NCBI GenBank assembly: GCA_963930775.1
Contig: OZ005696.1
Span: 6,324,001 to 6,388,000 of the forward strand
Origin: Cliona cf. orientalis
Taxonomy: Eukaryota; Porifera; Demospongiae; Clionaida; Clionaidae
DNA: 64,000 bases
Reading direction: 5' to 3'
The notes under the pieces are model-generated. The model ran no database searches. It saw only the letters and a list, made by a program, of their open reading frames with translations, and was not told where the DNA came from. Below are positions 62,501 through 64,000 of the stretch, piece by piece. Position 1 is the stretch's first letter. Each line of letters starts with the position of its first letter. The translations under genes were made by a program, and so were the position numbers.

Positions 62501-63747
62501 GACAGGAAACAACAGCTGCAGAGGACGTGGTGGAACAGGCTACTGGTAAGTAGAGGCTCTCTGAGATTCTCTCTCTCCTTTTCTTTGTCCCTCTCCCTCT
62601 CTCTCCACATGACTTACTTTGTGATTTAATCTGCAGGGTTGTCAAAGGAATGTAGAGGACTGGCAGAAAATACTTCAAGTGAGATCACTTGTTCTCACAC
62701 AGAAGGTAGGCGTATTATACACTAAGTACTGCATATCCATTGGCCTGTGCGATATTTTGTACATTGTGATAACGCTGTAGTATTACATCTACTGTAGAGC
62801 ACACAAGTACTATCTGATAGCCACATGCATGTACATGTACATGTACATGTACTATAACTTGTAGCAAGCTATCAGATAGTACTTGTGTGCTCGAATGTTC
62901 ATTTTAGGAGGGGATTACATGTCCATGCATGTAACTGCATATTGTATGTTACTGCAGGAGGAGATTACCTCGTGGGTAAAGTTTGCCTCCATCTGCCGTA
63001 AATCTGGTAAGATGGCTCTCTCTGAGCGCACCCTCCTCTCCCTGCTCAGCAACGACCCTGCCTGCAACCAGGCCCAGCCCATCTCGGAGAAATATCCCCA
63101 GGTCACGTTTGCCTACATGAAGCACTTGTGGCAAGGAGGACAGAAGCAGCAGGCATTCAGCCTCCTCTCTGAGTTTGTGATGACCCACCAGAGACCACTT
63201 CTGGCAACAGCTGAGGACGAGGACAACACTAAACTGCTATCAAGGTACATGTACATATGCATAGATGTATGGGGACGCTGGGCAACAGATAGGAGAGAGA
63301 AGAGAGATATACTACATTTGTACTGTGCATATGGCTAGATTTATTCAGGAGGATATTAATTTGTGTTCACGTGTTTTCTTGTCGAGGGTGCACATTACTT
63401 TTATGTGGCACCAGAGTATTTAATGATGCAAGGGTAATTTTTCTACTTATTTGAACTAGCAGATGTACAATGTACAATGTACATAGCACTCAATCTCTCT
63501 CATACTACAATTATATTTTCCAGGTGCTACTTGAAGCTGGGTGACTGGTGCACTAACCTGGAGGAGAAGAACCTGACCAGCTCCACAATCTCCACGATCC
63601 TAGAGTACTACAAGAAGGCCACTGAGCATGACACCAGCTGGTACAAGGCTTGGCATGCATGGGCGTACATGAACTTTCAGGCTCTGCTTCAGCACAAACA
63701 GCAACCTGCAGGAGCTGCAGCCGGCGGAGGAGGGGCAACAGCAGGAG
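17192..63747 (+). CDS. MTOR: mTOR serine/threonine kinase, N-terminal ~1,796 residues (33 exons)
   Basis: mTOR is the PIKK-family catalytic subunit of TORC1 and TORC2, which couples nutrients and growth factors to translation, autophagy and growth. All 33 exons seen align in order to the animal protein, with matching splice phases at every junction. Hallmarks include [131 protein letters not shown] and [14 protein letters not shown]. The segment covers the HEAT-repeat solenoid (about residues 1-1250) and most of the FAT domain. FRB, kinase and FATC lie past the window. Intron 12 (30979-49610) is 18.6 kb and houses four antisense genes; the next largest intron is 3.6 kb. The start is chosen because the first ATG gives the conserved LRSR..E.R.KAA..LQ segment. 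Confidence 0.97.
17761..17987 (+). CDS. MTOR: mTOR exon 2 (75-150)
   Basis: Contains [15 protein letters not shown], one of the best conserved N-terminal stretches. Acceptor ATCTCAG, donor GTGAGT, phase 1 to 0. Confidence 0.96.
17988..19328. repeat. mTOR intron 2 with fold-back repeats
   Basis: 1.3-kb intron. About 18458-18780 is an imperfect inverted repeat (ends GCTAGTACTGGTGGCTC and its complement). About 19027-19180 is a strong fold-back whose arms carry CCTCGGCTCTACGG and ATGTTGCATAATCGCC. No gene. Confidence 0.6.
19329..19430 (+). CDS. MTOR: mTOR exon 3 (151-184)
   Basis: Encodes [13 protein letters not shown] and [11 protein letters not shown], matching human HAAVLVLRELAI onward. Phase 0 at both ends. 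Confidence 0.96.
19540..19638 (+). CDS. MTOR: mTOR exon 4 (185-217)
   Basis: Encodes [16 protein letters not shown], a conserved HEAT helix. Acceptor TTTCAG, donor GTAAAG, phase 0. Confidence 0.96.
19801..19944 (+). CDS. MTOR: mTOR exon 5 (218-265)
   Basis: Encodes [17 protein letters not shown], equivalent to human NRDDRIHGALLILNELV. A long pyrimidine tract precedes the acceptor. Confidence 0.95.
20320..20434 (+). CDS. MTOR: mTOR exon 6 (266-304)
   Basis: A poorly conserved, acidic loop segment rich in D, E, H and Q. Assigned because phase 0 to 1 joins exons 5 and 7 exactly. The acceptor could shift by one codon (GCAGGCAG). Confidence 0.8.
20691..20949 (+). CDS. MTOR: mTOR exon 7 (304-390)
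   Basis: Encodes [18 protein letters not shown] and [12 protein letters not shown], aligned to human EKFDQVCQWVLKCRNSKN. Donor GTAAAA at 20950, phase 2 out. Confidence 0.94.
20971..21165. repeat. X-box-bearing repeat, copy 1
   Basis: A 106-bp unit with TTGGTAGTTG/CAACTACCAA ends, followed by a long hairpin (CAGTAATTGGGGT arms). It carries GTTGCCTAGCAAC (20979-20991), a perfect RFX X-box-type palindrome. Other copies lie at about 57058-57176 and 59755-59944. Confidence 0.75.
21448..21624 (+). CDS. MTOR: mTOR exon 8 (390-449)
   Basis: Encodes [20 protein letters not shown], matching human VLSCVKKEKERTAAFQALG. Phase 2 in and out. Confidence 0.95.
21717..22015. repeat. Simple G-rich and CCCT tracts in intron 8
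   Basis: GGGGGC repeats near 21731-21750 and a (CCCT)n array near 21971-22003. Confidence 0.7.
22740..25125. repeat. Tandem duplication within mTOR intron 8
   Basis: About 22740-24090 and 24095-25125 share ordered blocks: CTACTAATCAA, GGAAGTGGAGAG, CAACTTGAGAGGGT, CAGGAAGATGCATCACAAA and GCTGAAA-GCTGTCTG. The copies are clearly diverged and contain no convincing ORF. Confidence 0.7.
25222..25424 (+). CDS. MTOR: mTOR exon 9 (449-517)
   Basis: Encodes [14 protein letters not shown] and [15 protein letters not shown], almost the human sequence. Phase 2 in, phase 1 out. Confidence 0.96.
25801..25955. repeat. Short tandem duplication in intron 9
   Basis: CTAACCTCAGTGGTTG followed by TAGGTCTCCAA and GCAGACTGTGGTAGT occurs twice about 90 bp apart. 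Confidence 0.6.
26480..26555 (+). repeat. CT microsatellite before mTOR exon 10
   Basis: About 37 CT units end roughly 40 bases before the exon 10 acceptor, so they extend its polypyrimidine tract. Length changes here could affect splicing (inference). Confidence 0.85.
26596..26772 (+). CDS. MTOR: mTOR exon 10 (517-576)
   Basis: Encodes [19 protein letters not shown] and [15 protein letters not shown], separated by a proline-alanine loop. Phase 1 in and out. Confidence 0.96.
28235..28445. mobile_element. CCGTA-ended MITE family 1, copy 1
   Basis: Ends TCGTAGGACAGGTTTTGA and the complement of CCATAGGTCGGGTTTTAATT, with TA on both sides. Inverted orientation copy at 51058-51264, which has better preserved ends. 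In mTOR intron 10. Confidence 0.75.
28527..28751 (+). CDS. MTOR: mTOR exon 11 (576-651)
   Basis: Encodes [17 protein letters not shown] and [16 protein letters not shown]. Phase 1 in and out; donor GTGAGC. Confidence 0.96.
28752..30871. other. mTOR intron 11 filler
   Basis: 2.1 kb with C and G homopolymer runs (28986-29030, 29080-29092). A diverged set of CTAGGGGAA-CCCCTTT repeats spans about 29128-29345. No gene recognised. Confidence 0.5.
30872..30978 (+). CDS. MTOR: mTOR exon 12 (651-686)
   Basis: Encodes [20 protein letters not shown], close to human CVLASLDERFDAHLAQAENL. Ends in phase 0 before the giant intron. Confidence 0.96.
31167..31229. repeat. Hairpin in intron 12
   Basis: TTCCCGGGCC and GGCTGCTCCCAATTTTT pair with AAAAATTGGGAGC and GGCCTGGGAA across a short loop. 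Confidence 0.7.
32363..32707 (-). CDS. GELV-box membrane protein A
   Basis: 114 residues from MDPCS. A short N-terminus is followed by one long hydrophobic span (about residues 17-43, [15 protein letters not shown] then [10 protein letters not shown]), a CKC juxtamembrane pair and a basic-polar tail. The tail repeats the box three times: [17 protein letters not shown] and TDKGELVVS (C-terminus). Predicted single-pass protein with its tail in the cytosol, by the positive-inside rule. No enzyme motif. Paralogous to A' (42229-42573, about seven differences) and to B. It lies antisense inside mTOR intron 12 with its own TATA-type promoter. Function unknown; family not recognised. Confidence 0.7.
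   Translation of the reverse strand: MDPCSMAATLDHLGQQLSLLTALTGVLLSLLAAAIISFAVASCKCLQEGRNGFPPKLLKSPVKEICKSRGELVLHNRSTRTYVPGELSNLAASCTTTITPVQSQSTDKGELVVS
32782..32839 (-). promoter_or_regulatory. Promoter module of gene A
   Basis: On the - strand, in order: GGGGACTTCACC (32839-32828), CAGGATGT ETS-like site (about 32818-32811), then GGCATAAAAACA TATA box (about 32792-32782). The ATG follows about 75 bases later. The same order occurs before A', B and B'. Confidence 0.6.
33360..33545. mobile_element. CCGTA-ended MITE family 2 (CCGTAAATCTGG)
   Basis: Inverted ends CCGTAAATCTGGAAATTTTC and complement, with TA at 33546-33547 and CA (mutated TA) at 33358-33359. The matching site in block 2 (TA at 45607-45608) lacks it. 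That gives a direct filled/empty pair. Confidence 0.85.
33989..34317 (+). pseudogene. Astacin metalloprotease remnant
   Basis: The frame reads [24 protein letters not shown], then YDV, a stop (34199-34201), and [10 protein letters not shown]. This matches the astacin zinc signature HExxHxxGxxHExxRxDR and the downstream Met-turn region. The catalytic glutamate of HExxH is leucine here, and an in-frame TAG sits before the MHYS motif. No signal peptide, propeptide or flanking exon is visible. It is therefore a dead fragment, present only in duplication block 1. Confidence 0.8.
34650..35197. mobile_element. CCGTA-ended MITE family 3 (CCGTATCCTCCCG)
   Basis: 548-bp element with ends CCGTATCCTCCCGAAAATAA and complement, TA on each side (34648-34649 and 35198-35199). 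The interior has further AATAAGCCCCCC inverted motifs. No transposase ORF. Confidence 0.88.
35935..36280. repeat. Dispersed repeat (GCGCTC...ACAAGTTCAGAAG), copy 1
   Basis: GATGCGCTC, CTACAAGTTCAGAAG and TTGGTCAGAATTG recur at about 43425-43770 and 50795-51010. The right part is rich in palindromic GAGCGAGCG and GCCTCGAGCGAAGCGAG motifs. Open frames across it are not conserved. Confidence 0.7.
36734..37060 (-). CDS. GELV-box membrane protein B (frame-shifted tail)
   Basis: From MDTCSMEV the frame gives 108 residues: N-terminus, a long Ala/Leu/Ile span ([20 protein letters not shown]), [10 protein letters not shown] stop-transfer, then [12 protein letters not shown]. After this first box the frame runs into a short unrelated end (SQPPCQCR, stop 36734). 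The overlapping - strand frame down to 36696 keeps the ancestral tail, ending [11 protein letters not shown] one-base shift therefore separates the membrane part from the terminal box, and B' shares it. Either B proteins now have a new short tail, or expression involves a frameshift. No intron of sensible size fits. Confidence 0.55.
   Translation of the reverse strand: MDTCSMEVAAATLCSLDEKPSLALLAALLTTLLIAAIVALAVAAVIGCKIRLEKREKTIESLKSPMEERGRERGELVPPALAVMQCSQMSQESWSSTVLASQPPCQCR
37156..37215 (-). promoter_or_regulatory. Promoter module of gene B
   Basis: GGGGACTTCACC (37215-37204), CAGGAAGTGG ETS-like site (about 37194-37186) and GGCATAAAAACA TATA box (37167-37156), all on the - strand. Confidence 0.6.
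37874..38649. mobile_element. Element with AACCCTCGGTGC inverted ends
   Basis: Short inverted ends (AACCCTCGGTGC and GCACCGAGGGTT) about 0.78 kb apart, with several GCATGCGC palindromes inside. It starts right at the end of duplication block 1. No ORF of note. Confidence 0.5.
38650..41676. other. Spacer between duplication blocks
   Basis: Contains a GA run near 38780, a G run at 38990 and a minisatellite at 39331-39647. The remainder is AT-rich sequence without a recognisable gene. A fragment near 41105-41130 resembles the end of the astacin remnant's frame, but is too short to call. Confidence 0.5.
39331..39647. repeat. Minisatellite bounded by inverted units
   Basis: About nine units of roughly 28 bp (GGATGTTACAAAGGGTCTGGG plus CTACTC or CTATATACTC variants). 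The array is closed on both sides by inverted units containing GTAGCCCAGACCCTTT. Repeating open frames here are artefacts. Not CRISPR: there are no unique spacers. Confidence 0.85.
42229..42573 (-). CDS. GELV-box membrane protein A'
   Basis: 114 residues starting MDSCS, differing from A at about seven positions and with no gap or stop. The conserved membrane span and three tail boxes ([26 protein letters not shown]) are intact. Both copies kept open after duplication, which supports a working coding gene. Antisense inside mTOR intron 12. Confidence 0.7.
   Translation of the reverse strand: MDSCSMAATLDHLEQQLSLLTALTGVLLSLLAAATISFAVASCKCLQEGRNGFPPKLLKSPVKEICKSGGELVLHSRSTRTHVPGELSNLAASCITTITPVQSQSTDKGELVVS
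42654..42700 (-). promoter_or_regulatory. Promoter module of gene A'
   Basis: GGGGACTTCACC (42700-42689), CAGGATGTGATC ETS-like site just downstream, and GGCATAAAAA TATA box (about 42664-42654) on the - strand. Confidence 0.6.
43425..43770. repeat. Dispersed repeat (GCGCTC...ACAAGTTCAGAAG), copy 2
   Basis: Shares GATGCGCTCTGCTGCAAG, CAGAAGGCCCACGATTGG and the GAGCGAAGCGAG motif with copies at 35935 and 50795. It is not at the position equivalent to copy 1 in block 1, so it inserted independently or was rearranged. Confidence 0.65.
44235..44637. mobile_element. hAT-like MITE (CAAGGGCGTA ends)
   Basis: Ends CAAGGGCGTA and TACGCCCTTG about 0.4 kb apart, with an imperfect ATATC repeat on both sides. 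Similar GGGGCGTA-type ends occur near 47997 and 50058. hAT assignment is by end sequence only. Confidence 0.55.
44935..45103. mobile_element. CCGTA-ended MITE family 4 (CTGTAAATCGTGAA)
   Basis: Left end CTGTAAATCGTGAA (also repeated directly at 44917), right end complement of CCGTAAATTGTGAATATTTC, TA on both sides (44933-44934 and 45104-45105). Confidence 0.7.
46621..46941 (-). CDS. GELV-box membrane protein B' (frame-shifted tail)
   Basis: 106 residues from MDTCSMEV: span [30 protein letters not shown], then [12 protein letters not shown]. The same one-base shift as in B follows, ending SQPPCQRR at 46621. The other frame, down to 46583, still reads [10 protein letters not shown]. The shift therefore predates the block duplication, and both frames stayed largely open in both copies. 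Confidence 0.55.
   Translation of the reverse strand: MDTCSMEVAAATLCSLDEKPSLLAAILTALLIVVFIALAVATVIGCKIRLEKRENKTESLVSPMEEKCTERGELVPPALAVMQYSQTSQESWSSTVLASQPPCQRR
47042..47102 (-). promoter_or_regulatory. Promoter module of gene B'
   Basis: GGGGACTTCACC (47102-47091), ETS-like CAGGAAGTGG (about 47082-47073) and GCATAAAAGT TATA box (about 47050-47042) on the - strand. Confidence 0.55.
47350..48500. mobile_element. Inverted-repeat element inserted in block 2
   Basis: Left TTTGGGGCGAGCCTAAG and right complement (AAGGCTCGCCCCAAA) bound about 1.15 kb that block 1 lacks near 37470. A CCGTA MITE (47485-47868) is nested inside. The left end is also found near 4865. Confidence 0.55.
47485..47868. mobile_element. 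CCGTA-ended MITE family 5 (CCGTAGAATCCCGC)
   Basis: Ends CCGTAGAATCCCGCAATTAC and complement, exact TA duplication (47483-47484 and 47869-47870). The interior CGGTCGGTAATGGTCGTCAC segment recurs in decayed copies near 35780 and 46165. Confidence 0.88.
49471..49586. repeat. Long hairpin just before mTOR exon 13
   Basis: Arms of about 43 bp (GATAAACTATGTTTGCCCAG ... with one or two mismatches) around a short loop (GAGGGCGTAGCCCGAGAG). The right arm ends 25 bases before exon 13, where the branch point and acceptor lie. Confidence 0.85.
49611..49832 (+). CDS. MTOR: mTOR exon 13 (687-760)
   Basis: First exon after the 18.6-kb intron. Encodes [19 protein letters not shown] and [18 protein letters not shown], nearly the human sequence. 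Phase 0 in and out. Confidence 0.97.
50390..50607 (+). CDS. MTOR: mTOR exon 14 (761-833)
   Basis: Encodes [20 protein letters not shown] and [20 protein letters not shown]. Phase 0 in, phase 2 out. Confidence 0.97.
50795..51010. repeat. Dispersed repeat (GCGCTC...ACAAGTTCAGAAG), copy 3
   Basis: Partial copy in mTOR intron 14 with GATGCGCTCAGCTACAAG and CAGAAGGCTCACGATTGG. Confidence 0.65.
51058..51264. mobile_element. CCGTA-ended MITE family 1, copy 2
   Basis: Ends CCGTAGGTCGGGTTTTAATT and its complement, with TA on both sides (51056-51057 and 51265-51266). Inverted relative to the copy at 28235-28445. Confidence 0.85.
51712..51935 (+). CDS. MTOR: mTOR exon 15 (833-908)
   Basis: Encodes [20 protein letters not shown] and GALDPYK, then a very basic loop ([13 protein letters not shown]) where the human protein has a serine-rich acidic loop. 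Phase 2 in, phase 1 out. The next intron opens with a GA-rich tract. Confidence 0.95.
52257..52459 (+). CDS. MTOR: mTOR exon 16 (908-975)
   Basis: Encodes [20 protein letters not shown] and [16 protein letters not shown]. Phase 1 in, phase 0 out. Confidence 0.97.
53037..53679. mobile_element. Inverted-repeat element packed with ACATGCATG words
   Basis: Ends CCCTATACGAAATCTTGTGC and complement enclose about 640 bp with more than fifteen ACATGCATG or GCATGTTAC words, many self-complementary. No ORF of interest and no clear target duplication. Located in mTOR intron 16. Confidence 0.75.
53784..53924 (+). CDS. MTOR: mTOR exon 17 (976-1022)
   Basis: Encodes [20 protein letters not shown] and [13 protein letters not shown]. 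Phase 0. Confidence 0.97.
54225..54392 (+). CDS. MTOR: mTOR exon 18 (1023-1078)
   Basis: Encodes [20 protein letters not shown], matching human EFWVMNTSIQSTIILLIEQI. Phase 0. Confidence 0.97.
54745..54857 (+). CDS. MTOR: mTOR exon 19 (1079-1116)
   Basis: Encodes [19 protein letters not shown]. Phase 0 in, phase 2 out. Confidence 0.97.
54858..56454. other. mTOR intron 19
   Basis: 1.6 kb of non-repetitive-looking sequence with short open frames on the - strand (for example 55734-55970). None has a recognisable pattern. Confidence 0.5.
56455..56539 (+). CDS. MTOR: mTOR exon 20 (1116-1144)
   Basis: Encodes [20 protein letters not shown], matching human AALETVDRLTESLDFTDYAS. Phase 2 in, phase 0 out. 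Confidence 0.97.
56563..56745. mobile_element. CAGTGGAACC MITE (pogo/Tigger-like), copy 2
   Basis: CAGTGGAATGCCTCTATT at the left, GGGGTTCCACTG at the right, exact TA on both sides (56561-56562 and 56746-56747). Internal TGTCCTGATTAA and ATGTCCTCATTTCA are shared with copy 1 at 5644. Confidence 0.8.
56863..56970 (+). CDS. MTOR: mTOR exon 21 (1145-1180)
   Basis: Encodes [20 protein letters not shown] and [13 protein letters not shown]. Phase 0. Confidence 0.97.
57058..57176. repeat. X-box-bearing repeat, copy 2
   Basis: Same unit as 20971-21078 with GTTGCCTAGCAAC at 57064-57076, but without the trailing hairpin. In mTOR intron 21. Confidence 0.75.
57282..57344 (+). CDS. MTOR: mTOR exon 22 (1181-1201)
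   Basis: A 21-residue exon: [20 protein letters not shown], aligned to human VLVRHRINHQRYDVLICRIV. Phase 0. Confidence 0.96.
57557..57694 (+). CDS. MTOR: mTOR exon 23 (1202-1247)
   Basis: Encodes the acidic, variable loop [20 protein letters not shown] and [11 protein letters not shown] that ends the HEAT solenoid, then VNSLAR. Phase 0. Confidence 0.93.
57895..58330. mobile_element. CCGTA-ended MITE family 6 (CCGTATTTTCTCGC)
   Basis: Ends CCGTATTTTCTCGCTATTAA and complement, exact TA on both sides (57893-57894 and 58331-58332). The interior has many GCGCTTATA and GCGCATTTCG motifs in both directions. Confidence 0.88.
58855..59345. repeat. Tandem repeat of ~220-235 bp in intron 23
   Basis: About 2.2 units, each with TATCTGCCCAGTATACTC, CTCCATAG-GTGTCAGCAGTTG and CAAACGGCCTCGAATTGTC. 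The word GTATACGGTTT occurs several times per unit. Open frames across it simply follow the repeat. Confidence 0.8.
59462..59604 (+). CDS. MTOR: mTOR exon 24 (1248-1295), start of FAT domain
   Basis: Encodes [20 protein letters not shown] and [15 protein letters not shown], nearly identical to human. Phase 0 in, phase 2 out. Confidence 0.97.
59755..59944. repeat. X-box-bearing repeat, copy 3
   Basis: Same as copy 1, including the hairpin (CAGTAATTGGGGTGCATTC arms). X-box variant GTTGCTTAGCAAC at 59763-59775. Confidence 0.75.
60407..60575 (+). CDS. MTOR: mTOR exon 25 (1295-1351)
   Basis: Encodes [35 protein letters not shown] and MEHCEEF. Phase 2 in, phase 0 out. Confidence 0.97.
60882..60962 (+). 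CDS. MTOR: mTOR exon 26 (1352-1378)
   Basis: Encodes [20 protein letters not shown] and AKALHYK. Phase 0. Confidence 0.97.
61068..61199 (+). CDS. MTOR: mTOR exon 27 (1379-1422)
   Basis: Encodes [20 protein letters not shown]. Phase 0; donor GTAAGT. Confidence 0.97.
61300..61439 (+). CDS. MTOR: mTOR exon 28 (1423-1469)
   Basis: Encodes [17 protein letters not shown] and [15 protein letters not shown]. Phase 0 in, phase 2 out. Confidence 0.97.
61791..62007 (+). CDS. MTOR: mTOR exon 29 (1469-1541)
   Basis: Encodes [17 protein letters not shown] and [15 protein letters not shown]. Phase 2 in, phase 0 out. Confidence 0.97.
62360..62545 (+). CDS. MTOR: mTOR exon 30 (1542-1603)
   Basis: Encodes [20 protein letters not shown] and [19 protein letters not shown]. 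Phase 0. Confidence 0.97.
62637..62705 (+). CDS. MTOR: mTOR exon 31 (1604-1626)
   Basis: Encodes [20 protein letters not shown]. Phase 0. Confidence 0.96.
62797..62892. repeat. 24-bp-arm perfect hairpin in intron 31
   Basis: GAGCACACAAGTACTATCTG plus ATAG (62797-62820) pairs perfectly with 62869-62892; the loop contains a TGTACA array. A small MITE or fold-back. Confidence 0.85.
62958..63244 (+). CDS. MTOR: mTOR exon 32 (1627-1722)
   Basis: Encodes [20 protein letters not shown] and [18 protein letters not shown]. Phase 0 in, phase 2 out. Confidence 0.97.
63524..63747 (+). CDS. MTOR: mTOR exon 33 (1722-1797), last in window
   Basis: Encodes [28 protein letters not shown] and an AGAAAGGGGATAG loop at the position of the human low-complexity linker. 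A GTGAGG donor at 63748 would end it in phase 1. The downstream GA-rich sequence also stays open, so the exon could be longer. Confidence 0.9.
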
Positions 63748-64000
63748 GTGAGGCGGAGGATGGAAGGGAAGTGGGGATATGGAGAGAAAGAGAAAGAGAG
63801 GAAGAGGGAGTTGGGGAGAGAAAGGGGGAGGGGCAGAGAGAGAGAGGGAGAGGGAAGAAGAGGGAGTTGGGGAGAGAAAGGGGGAGGGGCAGAGAGAGAG
63901 AGAGAGAGAGGGAGAGGGAAGAAGAGGGAGTTGGGGAGAGAAAGGGAGAGGGGCAGAGAGAGAGAGAGAGAGGGAAGAAGAGGGAGTTGGGGAGAGAAAG
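63748..64000 (+). repeat. GA-rich tandem array at window end
   Basis: Units of about 55-64 bp with GGAGTTGGGGAGAGAAAGGG and (GA)n. Probably intron 33 of mTOR, cut by the window edge. Confidence 0.7.

Overview
This is an intron-rich, AT-rich (about 60% A+T by eye) metazoan nuclear window, crowded with short inverted-repeat transposons (MITEs), TGTACA-type microsatellites and G, C, CT and GA runs. Short GT-AG introns, an animal-type mTOR, an astacin remnant and many palindromic repeats fit an early-branching animal. A demosponge is my best guess, but no sequence here proves it.

Layout. (1) 0.9-2.9 kb, + strand: a five-exon gene for a secreted, cysteine-rich protein of unknown family, with a TATA box, a hairpin in the leader and a MITE at the first exon/intron boundary. 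(2) 3.57-9.0 kb, - strand: a six-coding-exon gene for a nucleolin/gar2-like protein with two RRMs and a glycine-rich tail, plus a probable non-coding first exon with a tiny upstream ORF. (3) 9.4-15.3 kb, - strand: two members of a small membrane-protein family that I do not recognise, named here the GELV-box family. (4) 15.86-17.01 kb: a 1.1-kb long-terminal-inverted-repeat element with an exact 9-bp target duplication (Mutator-like), ending just upstream of the next gene. (5) 17.19 kb to the window end, + strand: the mTOR kinase gene. I resolve 33 exons with consistent splice phases, encoding about 1,796 residues: the HEAT solenoid and most of the FAT domain. The FRB, kinase and FATC parts lie beyond the window.

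Most introns of mTOR are 0.1-3.6 kb, but intron 12 is 18.6 kb. It holds a 6-7 kb segmental duplication (about 31.80-37.87 kb and 41.68-49.04 kb). Each copy carries two GELV-box genes on the - strand (A and B; A' and B'), so four genes are nested antisense inside mTOR. All six GELV-box ORFs have a short N-terminus, one membrane span and a tail ending in D-[K/E]-G-E-L-[V/I]; in the B pair this box is out of frame. The four nested genes share a compact promoter: a GGGGACTTCACC (kappaB-like) site, an ETS-like site and a CATAAAA-type TATA box. This family is the best candidate for an undescribed system. The duplicated blocks also give natural filled and empty insertion sites for dating transposons.

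Exon boundaries were read by hand from GT/AG signals, reading phase and resemblance to known family members. No alignment, transcript or database search was possible.
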